A DNA stretch of 64,000 nt. It comes from Archangium sp. (GTDB lineage Bacteria; Myxococcota; Myxococcia; Myxococcales; Myxococcaceae). The translations under genes were made by a program, and so were the position numbers. Each line of letters opens with the position of its first letter. Position 1 is the first letter of the stretch. The stretch is from assembly GCA_030681645.1 (NCBI GenBank), contig JAUXRX010000029.1:124001-188000 (forward strand). Direction: 5' to 3'. Shown here one piece after another: positions 27,893 through 36,742 of this stretch. The notes under the pieces were generated by a model. It saw only the letters and a program-made list of their open reading frames with translations, did no database searches and was not told where the DNA came from.

Positions 27893-28852
27893 TCAAGGAC
27901 GTCTAGCGGCCGCTCGTTGCAGGCGATCGCGCACGGCGAGGCCCAGGCCCGACTCGGGGGGCGGCACCGCGAGGATCAGATCGCCCAGCGCGTCGGCTTC
28001 GCGCAGGTGCGCGTAGAGCACGCGCGCGAAGCCCGCGTCGTCGGAAGGCACGGTGAGCCGGGTCACGCCCTCGGGGAGGGGCATTTCTGCCGGGGCGATC
28101 ACCACCACCCGCGCTCCCGCCTCGCGGCGGCGCTCTGCTTCTGCGAACACCTCTTCGGCCGAGACCAGCCAGAGGCCGGCGCGCGGCGCGTAGTGCGACT
28201 CGAGCATGCCCGGGGCGCGCACGTCGGTGGCGTGGGTGGCGATCACGAGCGGCTTTCCCAGCACCGACTCGATCGCCTCGCGCGAGACGCCGCCGGGCCG
28301 CAGCAGCCGGGCGGGATCGCCGGTGACGTCGATGATGGTGCTCTCCACGCCCACGCGGCTGGGCCCCCCGTCGAGGATGAGGTCGACGTCATCGCCGAGC
28401 TCGCTCTTCACGTGCGCGGCGGTGGTGGGGCTCACCTTGCCGAAGCGGTTGGCCGAGGGCGCCGCCACGCCGCCGCTGAACGCCTCGAGCAGCTCGAGCG
28501 CGAGCGGGTGCGCGGGCACGCGCAGGCCGACCGTGTCCTGCCCGCCGGTCACCGCGTCTGACGCGCGAGCGCTGCGCTTGACGATCAAGGTGAGCGGCCC
28601 GGGCCAGAAGGCGCGGGCGAGGCGCTCACCGGCCTCCGGCAGGCCCCCGAGGGCCCAGTCACGGGCGCGCTCGACGTTGGCCACGTGGACGATGAGCGGG
28701 TGGCTCGAGGGGCGGCCCTTCACCGCGAAGATGCGGCGCACGGCGAGGTCGTTCGAGGCGTCGGCGCCCAGGCCGTAGACGGTCTCGGTGGGCAGGCCGA
28801 CCAGGCCACCGGCCCGGAGCACTTCGACGGCGCGGGCGATCTCGGAAGCCAC
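27893..28852 (-). CDS. L-threonylcarbamoyladenylate synthase (Sua5/TsaC family)
   Basis: This 319-residue protein makes threonylcarbamoyl-AMP for t6A modification of tRNAs that read ANN codons. It has the YrdC-domain motifs GGLVGLPTETVYGLG, KGRPSSHPL, WPGPLTL and APSANRFGKVSPT. The C-terminal extension with the LESHYAPRA linker identifies it as the longer Sua5 type. GTG 28852 was chosen because AGGAAG lies 8 bases upstream. It starts 58 bases from the divergent queF. Confidence 0.94.
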   Translation of the reverse strand: MASEIARAVEVLRAGGLVGLPTETVYGLGADASNDLAVRRIFAVKGRPSSHPLIVHVANVERARDWALGGLPEAGERLARAFWPGPLTLIVKRSARASDAVTGGQDTVGLRVPAHPLALELLEAFSGGVAAPSANRFGKVSPTTAAHVKSELGDDVDLILDGGPSRVGVESTIIDVTGDPARLLRPGGVSREAIESVLGKPLVIATHATDVRAPGMLESHYAPRAGLWLVSAEEVFAEAERRREAGARVVVIAPAEMPLPEGVTRLTVPSDDAGFARVLYAHLREADALGDLILAVPPPESGLGLAVRDRLQRAAARRP

Positions 28853-28910
28853 CCGTTCTTCCTGCCGGAATTGCGCGCAGCACGCCAGCACCCTGCTAGA
28901 CGCCCGCGCC

Positions 28911-29285
28911 ATGCCTTCCCAGCCTTCGAAGAAGCTCGAGACGTTCCAGAACCCGGCCCCGGTGCGCGACTACGTGATCGAGTTCGACTGCCCGGAGTTC
29001 ACCTGCCTGTGCCCGCTCACCGGCCAGCCCGACTTCGCGCACTTCAAGATCAAGTACGTGCCCGACCAGAAGTGCATCGAGCTCAAGTCGCTCAAGCTCT
29101 ACCTGTGGAGCTTCCGCGACGAGGGCTCGTTCCACGAGGCGGTCACCAACCAGATCCTCGAGGACATGGTGAAGGCCTGCGCGCCGCGGAGCATGACGGT
29201 GCACGGCCACTGGATGGTGCGCGGAGGCATCGTCACGGACGTGACGGTCAGCTACGAGAAGAAGGGCAAGAAGGCGAAGCGGTGA
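28911..29285 (+). CDS. queF: NADPH-dependent 7-cyano-7-deazaguanine reductase QueF (type I)
   Basis: This 124-residue protein reduces preQ0 to preQ1 in queuosine synthesis. It has the active-site segment CLCPLTGQPDFA, with the catalytic Cys before PLTG and the catalytic Asp in PDF. The family motif KSLKLYLWSFRDEG and FHE are also present. The size matches the unimodular Bacillus-type enzyme. It is divergent from tsaC/sua5, another tRNA-modification gene, and converges on the peptidase gene with a 13-base gap. Confidence 0.95.
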   Translation: MPSQPSKKLETFQNPAPVRDYVIEFDCPEFTCLCPLTGQPDFAHFKIKYVPDQKCIELKSLKLYLWSFRDEGSFHEAVTNQILEDMVKACAPRSMTVHGHWMVRGGIVTDVTVSYEKKGKKAKR

Positions 29286-29298
29286 ACGGGGCTGAAGC

Positions 29299-30537
29299 TC
29301 AGAAGATGCGGTCGAGCACGTCGCGAATCGGCGCCGCCGGGTCGTAGTTCACGTTGCGCAGGCGCGCCTCGAAGTCATCGCGGGGGATCAGCTCTTCGCG
29401 GCCCCAGGGGTTGATGATCTTCACGTAGTCGACGCCGTCGCGGGTCTCGGTGCCGGTCACCAGCACCTTGTGACCCCCGTCGCCCCACTTGATGCCCACG
29501 AGCACGTCGCGGCCCGCGTCGAGCTCCTGGAGGACGAAGTCGGTGCCGGCCTTCTTCTCCTCGTTGCTCCCGGTGGTCTGGAAGGCGAAGTCGTGGCCGT
29601 AGAGGCTCTCGAGCACCACGTCGGCCTGCGCGGCGGTCAGCCCGCTCTTGCCGTCGAGGGTGCCGCCGACGTGCTTGTCCTCTTCGTTGTTGTAGTCGGC
29701 CAGCCCGTCGCCGAGCTCCATGAGCGCGGGGGCGAGCAGCTTCTGCGAGAGCGAGCGGCTGGTGCCGTCTTCGAGCACGCCGTCTTCGCGCTTGAGCACG
29801 TCACCGCCAGCGGTGGTGACCTCTCCTGCGGGTGTGGCGAGGCCGGCGATCAGCCGCACGTACTCGGCGGGGTTCTGCTGCACGAGCTGGATCTCGATCG
29901 AGGTGGGCACGCAGGTGCCGCGGTTGCGCTGAGCGATCGCCTCGGGCACCGCGACTTCCTGCACCACGTCGGACAGGAGCTGCTGGCGATCGATGCCCGG
30001 CGCGAGCTCCTGCTGGTTGAGCTTCGAGAGGTTGGTGAGCAGCGGGGTGTCGAGCTTGCCCTCGAGGAGCATGGTCTGCAGCGCGAGCGCGGCGACCGGG
30101 TCGCCCTGGGGCTTGCCTTCCCCGGCCTCGAGCAGCGTCTTCTTCACCGAGAGGTAGCGGGCGCGATCCCTGGCGGACAGCTTGTCGAGGGCCTCGCCTT
30201 CGAGGGCGACGTTGTCGGCGATCTGCCGGGCGGCCTCGTCGGCGCGCTTGCCGTTCACGTCGGCGGCGTCGTTCACGTAGGGCGCGTCTTCCACCACGAT
30301 GGAGCCGTCGGCCTGCTTGCTCTCCTTCACCGGGCCTTCGAGGAGCTCGCGGGCGCGCTTGATCGCCTCGTCGCGCGTGACGGCCGGACGCTGCCCGTCG
30401 AGCGACGGACCCTTCGGCTTCGGCGGCTCGAAGCGCGACTTCGGCGGCTGCGGAGCCTGCCTCGGTGCCGGGCGCGGGGTCGAGACCGGGCGCGGGATGG
30501 TCTTCGGGGGCGGAGGCTTGATGCGCGAGATGGCCAT
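29299..30537 (-). CDS. Predicted papain-like cysteine peptidase
   Basis: This 412-residue protein has no signal peptide. It opens with a Pro/Lys/Arg-rich disordered tail of about 50 residues, then a helical region. The C-terminal domain shows a Cys-His-Asn triad pattern: NRGTCVPTS (about C209), GGHKVLVTG (about H356) and INPWG (about N376). This order fits papain-like or C39-like folds. Start ATG 30537 precedes the basic tail. It lies 73 bases after the pseudokinase gene on the same strand. Target and secretion route are unknown; an effector role is speculation. Confidence 0.7.
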   Translation of the reverse strand: MAISRIKPPPPKTIPRPVSTPRPAPRQAPQPPKSRFEPPKPKGPSLDGQRPAVTRDEAIKRARELLEGPVKESKQADGSIVVEDAPYVNDAADVNGKRADEAARQIADNVALEGEALDKLSARDRARYLSVKKTLLEAGEGKPQGDPVAALALQTMLLEGKLDTPLLTNLSKLNQQELAPGIDRQQLLSDVVQEVAVPEAIAQRNRGTCVPTSIEIQLVQQNPAEYVRLIAGLATPAGEVTTAGGDVLKREDGVLEDGTSRSLSQKLLAPALMELGDGLADYNNEEDKHVGGTLDGKSGLTAAQADVVLESLYGHDFAFQTTGSNEEKKAGTDFVLQELDAGRDVLVGIKWGDGGHKVLVTGTETRDGVDYVKIINPWGREELIPRDDFEARLRNVNYDPAAPIRDVLDRIF

Positions 30538-30610
30538 GCAGAGTTCTCGTGGTCGAAAGCGACGGTCGTCAGGGAGTTGCTGTTGGGTCCATTTACAGGA
30601 CGGGCCTCGA

Positions 30611-31786
30611 TTACCGCCGGAACAGCGCCAGGAAGCGCTGGAAAAGGCCCACGCGGTGTGGAGGCGTGGGCTGGGGTGCGCGCGGCGCGTACACCTCGGG
30701 CGCATGCGCGCGCTCGGGGGGTTGGTCGATCGCCACCTCGACCGCGCCACGCCTTGGGTAGCGATCGACCGGCTCGAGGCGTTCGAGCAGCTGGTCTTCG
30801 AGCACGGCGATGCCCTCTTCGGGCGTGCGCGCGGCGCTCCACACGCCGTCCCAGCGAATGGGCAGCAGCGGCTCGCGCTTGAGCAGGTGCAGCTCCTTCT
30901 GCAGCGTCGACCAGGTGACGCTGGCGATCACCGCGAGCGTGCGCGCGGGGCTCGCCGCGGGCTCAGGCCACGCCGCGTCGAGCGCGGCGCGGAACGCGGG
31001 AAGATCGGCGAAGCGGTTGCGGGCGAAGGCGACGCCGCGGGTCAGCACCTCAATGAGTGGGGGCGTCAGGCCCGGGTGCACGTCGAGCGGCACGCGCGGC
31101 TCGTCGCGGGAGAACCGCGTGAGGCTGGCCATCAGCTCGTAGCGGCCGCCGCGGTAGGGGTGGAAGCCGCCGGTGGCGAGCTGCCACGCCAGGAGCGCAG
31201 CGCGGGTGACCGGCGAAGCGGCCGTCTCGGCCCGCCCCTGGATTCCTTCCGGGCTCATGAGGAGCACGGTGTCGGGTGGCATGGGCTGGTCCATGTCCGT
31301 CGGGTCGCGAGGGGCGGCGAGGTTGATGAGCCAGTGGTTGAGTGCGCCCTGGGCGAAGCGCCACTGACCGTCGATGCCCAGCCCGACGCTGCGGTCGGAC
31401 AGGAGGACGGTGCGGGGCCCGGTGAGCGGCGCCAGCCCGTCGCAGGTGTGTTCGATCACCGTGCGGAGCACGTCGAGCGGGAGCACCCGGCCGGTGGTGC
31501 GCAGCGAGGTCGAGAGATCGCGCAGGGTGACGCCGACGAAGCGCTCGTAGATGAGGTGGGCCTCCATGGTCGAGAACTCGGCGCTGACCAGGCGCTGCCA
31601 GGATGCAGGGAGCCCGCGGGCGACCTCGGCAAGGGCGGTGATCTGCTCGACCAGCTCGTCGCTGCGGATGAGGGGCAGCAGGCGCTCCATCACCAGCGGC
31701 GCGCGGACGTCGGCGCGCGGCGCAACGGGGACGACCTCGCTGACCAGGCCGATGCTGAGGGGACTGCCGATCACGGCCTTGAGCAT
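30611..31786 (-). CDS. Degenerate Ser/Thr kinase-like protein (pseudokinase)
   Basis: This 391-residue protein can be followed along a Hanks kinase fold. The hinge-like IYERFVGVTLRDL, the glycine-like DGQWRF strand, LLMSPEGIQGRAET (as in MSPEQ) and LLAWQLATGGFHPY (as in LLYELLTGRRPF) all align. The catalytic positions are lost: the ATP-site Lys region reads LVMERLLP (E for K), HRD is replaced near LTGPRTVLL and there is no DFG. It is therefore probably inactive. It is upstream of, and probably co-transcribed with, the cysteine peptidase gene. Confidence 0.7.
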   Translation of the reverse strand: MLKAVIGSPLSIGLVSEVVPVAPRADVRAPLVMERLLPLIRSDELVEQITALAEVARGLPASWQRLVSAEFSTMEAHLIYERFVGVTLRDLSTSLRTTGRVLPLDVLRTVIEHTCDGLAPLTGPRTVLLSDRSVGLGIDGQWRFAQGALNHWLINLAAPRDPTDMDQPMPPDTVLLMSPEGIQGRAETAASPVTRAALLAWQLATGGFHPYRGGRYELMASLTRFSRDEPRVPLDVHPGLTPPLIEVLTRGVAFARNRFADLPAFRAALDAAWPEPAASPARTLAVIASVTWSTLQKELHLLKREPLLPIRWDGVWSAARTPEEGIAVLEDQLLERLEPVDRYPRRGAVEVAIDQPPERAHAPEVYAPRAPQPTPPHRVGLFQRFLALFRR

Positions 31787-31839
31787 CGCGAACTTCCGCG
31801 CGGCGCGCTCGGGTTGACGATGTGGCAGGGTCGGGCGCC

Positions 31840-32805
31840 GTGATCGATTCGTTGCCCATCATCGACTTGAGCGCGCTGCGGGTCGAGGCAGTGCGCGGCG
31901 CCTGTGAGCGCCACGGCTTCTTCTACGTCTCGGGCCACGGCGTGGATCCCGAACTGGAATCGCGGCTCGAGCAGGCCACCGCCCGCTTCTTCGCGCTGCC
32001 GCTCGAGGCGAAACAGCGCATCTCGATGGCGAACGGCGGCCGCGCCTGGCGGGGCTGGTTCCCGCTCGGCGGAGAGCTCACCTCGGGCGCACCCGATCTC
32101 AAGGAAGGCCTGTACCTCGGTGAAGAGCTCGGCCCCGATGATCCACGCGTGCGCGCCGACTGGCCGATGCACGGCGCGAACCTGTTTCCCGCCGAGCTCC
32201 CGGAGCTGCGCGCCGCCGTGCTCGACTTCATCGCCGCGCAGACCCGCGTGGGGCACCAGGTGATGCGAGCGATCGCGCTGAGCCTCGAGCTCGACGCCGA
32301 CTTCTTCGAGCGACGCCTCACCCACCGTCCGTTGCCGCTCTTCCGCATCTTCCACTACCCGTCGCCGCGTGAAGCTGATGCGGGCGGGTGGGGCGTGGGC
32401 GAGCACACCGACTACGGCCTGCTCACGGTGCTCAAGCAGGACGACTGCGGAGGCCTCGAGGTGAAGACGCCTGGCGGGTGGATCGACGCGCCGCCCATTC
32501 CCGGGACGTTCGTGTGCAACTTGGGGGACATGCTCGATCGCATGACGGGTGGCCGCTATCGCTCGACGCCGCACCGGGTGCGGAACACCTCGGGCCGCAG
32601 CCGCTACTCCTGGCCCTTCTTCTTCGACCCTGCGTTCGATGCGCAGGTGGTGCCGCTGCCGGGCGCGTTGGCGAGGCCGGTGGAGCAGGACGCCGCCGAG
32701 CGCTGGGATCGCGCTAGCGTGCACGGACTCACCGGCACCTACGGTGACTACCTCGTCTCGAAGGTCTCGAAGGTCTTCCCGCAGCTCGCGCAGCGGGTCG
32801 GCTGA
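31840..32805 (+). CDS. 2-oxoglutarate/Fe(II)-dependent oxygenase, isopenicillin N synthase-like
   Basis: This 321-residue protein starts LPIIDLSALR, the DIOX N-terminal signature, followed by GFFYVSGHGVD. The metal facial triad is HTD in GVGEHTDYG with His in STPHRV, and the 2-oxoglutarate site is RYSWPFFF (R-x-S). Such enzymes oxidise small molecules; the substrate is unknown. GTG 31840 was chosen since it opens at the conserved N-terminus. It is divergent from the pseudokinase (53-base gap). Confidence 0.9.
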   Translation: MIDSLPIIDLSALRVEAVRGACERHGFFYVSGHGVDPELESRLEQATARFFALPLEAKQRISMANGGRAWRGWFPLGGELTSGAPDLKEGLYLGEELGPDDPRVRADWPMHGANLFPAELPELRAAVLDFIAAQTRVGHQVMRAIALSLELDADFFERRLTHRPLPLFRIFHYPSPREADAGGWGVGEHTDYGLLTVLKQDDCGGLEVKTPGGWIDAPPIPGTFVCNLGDMLDRMTGGRYRSTPHRVRNTSGRSRYSWPFFFDPAFDAQVVPLPGALARPVEQDAAERWDRASVHGLTGTYGDYLVSKVSKVFPQLAQRVG

Positions 32806-32845
32806 TCGGCTTGCCCGGTGCGACCCGCCGTGCGAGTCGGGGAGC

Positions 32846-33629
32846 ATGAACGCGTTCGTGTTGGGGTTGGTGGTGGCGGCAGCAGGCTCGACCGAGGTCG
32901 ACGGCGCAGTGAGCATCTCGGGGCAGCTGTCACGGCACCCTCAAGCAGGCTCGACGTTCGTCGAAGCCCACGCGCGCGTCGATCTCTCGCGCGAGTTCGG
33001 CCGGTTCTTCATCGACGGCCGCGCGTCGCTCCTCGTGAACGGTGCGGCCTCGGGAATCGGCTTCGGTGATCTCGGGAGCCGGCTCAGGGTCGGCTACCTG
33101 CCGGCGGGCATCATTGAGAGCGTCTCGCTCGAGCTCCTCCCCTTCAACTCGACGCTCCGGCTCGTGTCCTTCGACTGGGCGAACGCGTGGGGACGGCCGG
33201 GGTTGCCGCCGTACCCGATGGCGCCGGTGCTCACCGCCGAGCTGGCGACGAAGGCGCTGCGCTTCTCGTTCAGCGCCCGCTTCAAGTCGGTGCGCAACGC
33301 CGTGAGCTCTTTCGACGAGATCGTCCCGGACTTCTTCGCGGGTCTCGATGCCGCGCTCCCCATGGACCTGCGCTTCGAGCTGCGCGGCGCCCGGCTCTCG
33401 AGCGGACTCAACCCCGCCCTCGGCTCGCTCGGCATCGCCTTGCCCATGACGGGAGCGGGAGCCGGCGCGCGTCTCTCGTGGAACTGGCACGAGGCAGTGG
33501 AGCCTGCAGTGGACCTGACGACCTACGCGTCCGACCCGACGCGGTTCGAGCGCCTCTTCGTCGCCGACGGTGCAGATGACCGATCGCGTCCGGGTGCGAG
33601 GTCAGCTCCTGATGCAGGCGCGCTTCTAA
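32846..33629 (+). CDS. Outer-membrane beta-barrel protein with an apparent +1 frameshift near its 3' end
   Basis: The gene starts at ATG 32846 with a signal peptide (AFVLGLVVAAAGS). It encodes amphipathic strands (FGRFFIDGRASLLVNG, ESVSLELLPFNSTLRLVSF, ALRFSFSARFKSV). The starting frame runs on past 33570 into sequence antisense to the next gene and looks non-natural. The frame one base further reads VQMTDRVRVRGQLLMQARF and stops at TAA 33627-33629, a typical last barrel strand ending in Phe. I infer one extra base near 33540-33570. Corrected length is about 260 residues. It could be a sequence error or a broken gene. Confidence 0.7.
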
Positions 33630-33634
33630 GCCCC

Positions 33635-34519
33635 TCAGCGCGTGCTGAGCTCGCGGTTGAGCGGCGACTCGGGCGCCGCTTCGTAGCGCCCCGGCCCCGC
33701 GTTCCAGGTGCGCCGGCTGATGCGCACGCGATGCGCGGCCGGATCGATCTCGTACACGTTGTACCCGCAGCCCTTCACGTGGAGATCGGTCGCGCTGCCC
33801 GCGTTGATGATGGTGCGCTTCTTCGTCTTCACCACGTACGGCCGGTGCATGTGCCCGTGGAGCACGAGGTCGAGCGACACGTCGTCGCGATCGATGAGCT
33901 CCATCACCTCGAGATCATCCCGCAAGCCGTGGTGCCGCGCGTCGCGCTGACCCTCGGCGCGGAGCAGCCCGTAGTGCATCGCCATCACCACGAAGCGGCC
34001 CTCGAGCGACGCATCGGTGAGGATGCCCAGCAGCGCCTCGCGCTGCTTCGGCCCGCACAACCCCGACGAGTCGATGAGGCTGGTGGGGCGCGCCACGTCG
34101 ATGGCCACCACGCTCACCTCGCTGGTCACGTGCTTGAGGAAGGGAAAGCGCCCGCCCTCGCTCAGGTTGCCGAAGTGCTGCTCGAACAACCCCTCAGCCC
34201 CGCGCACGTAGCGGTCGTGGTTCCCGGGAATGACCGTGTACTTGCCTGGCTGCTCCAGGCGCGGCCCGAACAGCCCGGCCACGCGGCTGAACTCGGCCTC
34301 GGTGGAGACCCCGGTGAGATCGCCCGTGCACAGGGCGTGATCGACCGCCTGCGCGTCGACGTCTGCCAGCAGCTTCCCGATGCGCTCGTCGCTGCCCTGG
34401 AAATGCCGCCCCCGCCCCGCCAGTGAATAGCTCGCCACCGCGGCGAGGCGCTTGAGCGCCGGCTTCCCGCTCAACGGGAAGTGCGTCACGTGGATGTCGG
34501 AGTAATGCGCGAGCTTCAT
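33635..34519 (-). CDS. Calcineurin-like metallophosphoesterase
   Basis: This 294-residue protein has the five metallophosphoesterase blocks: SDIHVTHF, CTGDLTG, PGNHDRY, a late MHYG and HGHMHRP. It likely hydrolyses a phosphodiester or phosphomonoester in the cytoplasm. It overlaps manA by 4 bases and is the last gene of dps-manA-phosphoesterase. Substrate is unknown. Confidence 0.9.
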   Translation of the reverse strand: MKLAHYSDIHVTHFPLSGKPALKRLAAVASYSLAGRGRHFQGSDERIGKLLADVDAQAVDHALCTGDLTGVSTEAEFSRVAGLFGPRLEQPGKYTVIPGNHDRYVRGAEGLFEQHFGNLSEGGRFPFLKHVTSEVSVVAIDVARPTSLIDSSGLCGPKQREALLGILTDASLEGRFVVMAMHYGLLRAEGQRDARHHGLRDDLEVMELIDRDDVSLDLVLHGHMHRPYVVKTKKRTIINAGSATDLHVKGCGYNVYEIDPAAHRVRISRRTWNAGPGRYEAAPESPLNRELSTR

Positions 34520-35652
34520 GAAATTCCGGCGGTGGCGCGGAACACGAGCCCGCGGCCAGAGACCGCGACGGCGCCCTCGTCGGCGCCGATGAAGACCGAC
34601 GCGCCCCGCTTGAGCACCTCGCCCTTCACCTTCACCTCGCCGTCCACCACCAGCAGCAGCTGCGCCCCGCGGGAGCGCAGGGTGACGGACTTCTCGCCGA
34701 GCAGGATCCGCGAGAGGCAGAAATCTGGCGCCGGCGTCACGTAGATCGCCTCGGCGCCGCCGACGGCGCGCAGCACCTCGGGCGGTCCGTCAGCGAAGCT
34801 GAGCACTGACAGCAGCTCCGGCACGTCCACGTGCTTGGGGGTGAGCCCGCCTCGCAGCACGTTGTCGGAGTTCGCCATCAGCTCGACCCCGGTGCCCTCG
34901 AGGTAGGCGTGCAGGTTTCCCGCCCCCAGGTACAGCGCCTCGCCCGGCTGCAGCGTCACCAGGTTGAGCAGCAGCGCCCCCACGATTCCGATGTCCCGCG
35001 GGTAGAGCGCCGCCAGCCGGAGCACGAGCTGACATTCTTTTTCGTAGCCGGGCGCAGGCCGACCCCGCGCGGCGTCAACGAGCTGATCCACCAGCCCGCC
35101 CTGCGCTTCCCCGGGCAGCGTCATCACGTGCTCGAAGAACGAGCGCAGCCCCTGCCGCTCGAGCACCGAGGTGTCGAGGCCCAGGGCTGTCAGGAGCCGC
35201 ACCGAGTCCTTCGTCTTGCGAAAGCCGCACAGCGCCTGGAACTCGCTGAGCGCGCAGATGATCTCAGGCTTGTGATTGGTGTCCTTGTAGTTGCGCTGCG
35301 GCGCCCCCAGCGGAATGCCCGCGGCCTCTTCCCGCGCGAAGCCCGCCTGCGCCTGGGCGAGGCTGGGGTGCGCCTGCAGCGAGAGCGGCTGGCCGGCCGC
35401 CAGCACCTTGAGCAGGAAGGGGAGCCGCGCGCCGAAGCGCTCGAACGACGCGTCGCCGAGCAGCCGCTGCGGGGTCTGGGTGATGAATTCCTCGAGCGTG
35501 CCGCCGCCGCGGAGCTTCGAGGGTGCGCTGGGGTGCGTGCCGAGCCACAGCTCGGCCTGGGGGCCGCCGTCGGGAGGCTGCCCCAGGAGCGCGGGGATCG
35601 CGGTGGTGCTGCCCCACGCGTAACGCTGGATCGGGTTGTCGAGGCGCTCCAC
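34516..35652 (-). CDS. manA: Mannose-6-phosphate isomerase, class I
   Basis: This 378-residue enzyme interconverts mannose-6-phosphate and fructose-6-phosphate for sugar nucleotide synthesis. The zinc ligand motifs are LSLQAHPS, NHKPEII and GNLHAYLEG. The N-terminal IQRYAWGSTTAIPALLG is typical. Length and motif order are normal. It starts 3 bases after the dps stop. Confidence 0.94.
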   Translation of the reverse strand: MERLDNPIQRYAWGSTTAIPALLGQPPDGGPQAELWLGTHPSAPSKLRGGGTLEEFITQTPQRLLGDASFERFGARLPFLLKVLAAGQPLSLQAHPSLAQAQAGFAREEAAGIPLGAPQRNYKDTNHKPEIICALSEFQALCGFRKTKDSVRLLTALGLDTSVLERQGLRSFFEHVMTLPGEAQGGLVDQLVDAARGRPAPGYEKECQLVLRLAALYPRDIGIVGALLLNLVTLQPGEALYLGAGNLHAYLEGTGVELMANSDNVLRGGLTPKHVDVPELLSVLSFADGPPEVLRAVGGAEAIYVTPAPDFCLSRILLGEKSVTLRSRGAQLLLVVDGEVKVKGEVLKRGASVFIGADEGAVAVSGRGLVFRATAGIS

Positions 35653-35655
35653 CGG

Positions 35656-36153
35656 CTAGGCCAGGAGACTGCGCAGCATCCACGCCGTCTTCTCGTGAAT
35701 CTGCAGCCGCTGGGTGAGGAGGTCGACGGTCGACTCGTCGCCGCCCTTCTCCGCACGGGGGAAGATCGATCGCGCCGTGCGCGCCGCGGTCTCGTGGCCT
35801 TTCACCAGCTCGCGCACCATGTCGGTCGCCTCGGGCACGCCGTCCGCCTCGGGGATCGACGAGAGCTTCGTGAACGCCGCGTAGGTGGCCCGCACCGGGA
35901 AGCCCAGGGCGCGGATGCGCTCGGCGATCGGGTCGGTCGCCAGCCACAGCTCGTTGTAGTGGACCTCGAACATGAGGTGCAGGGTCTGGAACATCGGCCC
36001 GGTCACGTTCCAATGGAACGCGTGCGTCTTGAGGTACAGCGCGTACGTGTCTGCCAGCAGCGCGTTGAGCCCCTCGGCGATGGCCTTGCGGTCAGCCTCT
36101 GCGATCCCGATGTCCACCGCGACTGCCCCCTGTTTCCCGCTCTTCTTCGCCAT
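35656..36153 (-). CDS. dps: Dps-family ferritin-like DNA-protection protein
   Basis: This 165-residue protein oxidises and stores iron with hydrogen peroxide and may bind DNA through its basic N-terminal MAKKSGKQG tail. It has the Dps ferroxidase signatures KTHAFHWNVTGPMF and FEVHYNELW. ATG 36153 was chosen because GGAGGCGGAAGAG lies upstream. It is divergent from the Fur/PerR-type regulator, consistent with peroxide control. Confidence 0.92.
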   Translation of the reverse strand: MAKKSGKQGAVAVDIGIAEADRKAIAEGLNALLADTYALYLKTHAFHWNVTGPMFQTLHLMFEVHYNELWLATDPIAERIRALGFPVRATYAAFTKLSSIPEADGVPEATDMVRELVKGHETAARTARSIFPRAEKGGDESTVDLLTQRLQIHEKTAWMLRSLLA

Positions 36154-36242
36154 GGCTCTTCCGCCTCCTGATGCACCTGCGTGGGTTCGACGGTGGTGAA
36201 GATGCACCTCCCGGTCCCCGGTTGCGCGGAGAAAATTCTGCG

Positions 36243-36277
36243 TTGACACCCTCGACTTCTGGATTAAGTCTAAGTCC
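36243..36277 (+). promoter_or_regulatory. Promoter and putative Fur/PerR operator before the regulator gene
   Basis: TTGACA at 36243-36248 is followed after 16 bases by TAAGTC at 36265-36270. GGATTAAGTCTAAGTCC (36261-36277) overlaps the -10 region. It has a TTA-N4-TAA core and also reads as a tandem TAAGTC repeat. The ATG at 36281 is only about 4 bases after the expected start point, so the transcript may be leaderless and autoregulated. This is inferred from sequence. Confidence 0.5.
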
Positions 36278-36280
36278 GTA

Positions 36281-36703
36281 ATGAGTCCAGACATCGTGAC
36301 CCAGCTCAAGGACGCCGGCATTCAGCCCTCGGCGCAGCGCCTCGCGGTGGCCGAGTACGTGCTCGCGACCGACGCCCACCCCTCGGCCGACGAGGTGTTG
36401 GCGCAGGTGCAGGCCAGCTTCCCCATGCTCTCGAGGGCGACCGTCTACAACACCCTCAACCTCTTCGTGGAGAAGGGCCTGTTGCGGCAGCTGGTGCTGG
36501 CGGAAGGGCGCACGGTGTTCGACCCCCGCCTCGAGCCGCATCATCACTTCATTGACGACGAGTCCGGTCGGATCGAAGACGTGCCCTGGGACGCGGTGCG
36601 GGTCGGCGAGGTCAAGGGTCTCAAGGGCTACGAAGTTCGCGAATACATGGTCGTCATGCGAGGCCGGAAGCTCGGCGGGCCGCGCATGCAGAAGAAGCGC
36701 TGA
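36281..36703 (+). CDS. Fur-family transcriptional regulator, PerR-like
   Basis: This 140-residue protein has the Fur winged helix (SAQRLAVAEYVLATDAHPSA, LSRATVYNTLNLFVEKGLL) and a C-terminal dimerisation domain with a metal-site cluster HHHFIDDESG. It lacks the CxxC pairs of structural-zinc Fur proteins. Its position between dps and ahpC-ahpD suggests a peroxide-sensing PerR role. No ribosome binding site precedes the ATG. Confidence 0.88.
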   Translation: MSPDIVTQLKDAGIQPSAQRLAVAEYVLATDAHPSADEVLAQVQASFPMLSRATVYNTLNLFVEKGLLRQLVLAEGRTVFDPRLEPHHHFIDDESGRIEDVPWDAVRVGEVKGLKGYEVREYMVVMRGRKLGGPRMQKKR

Positions 36704-36742
36704 GCATCACTTCACTCACAACCCACAACGACGGAGTTCACA

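Noticed and set aside
32549..34426. A 625-codon open frame on the plus strand
   Set aside because: Only the part from 32846 to about 33570 looks like protein; the rest is antisense to the metallophosphoesterase gene and has shadow-frame composition.
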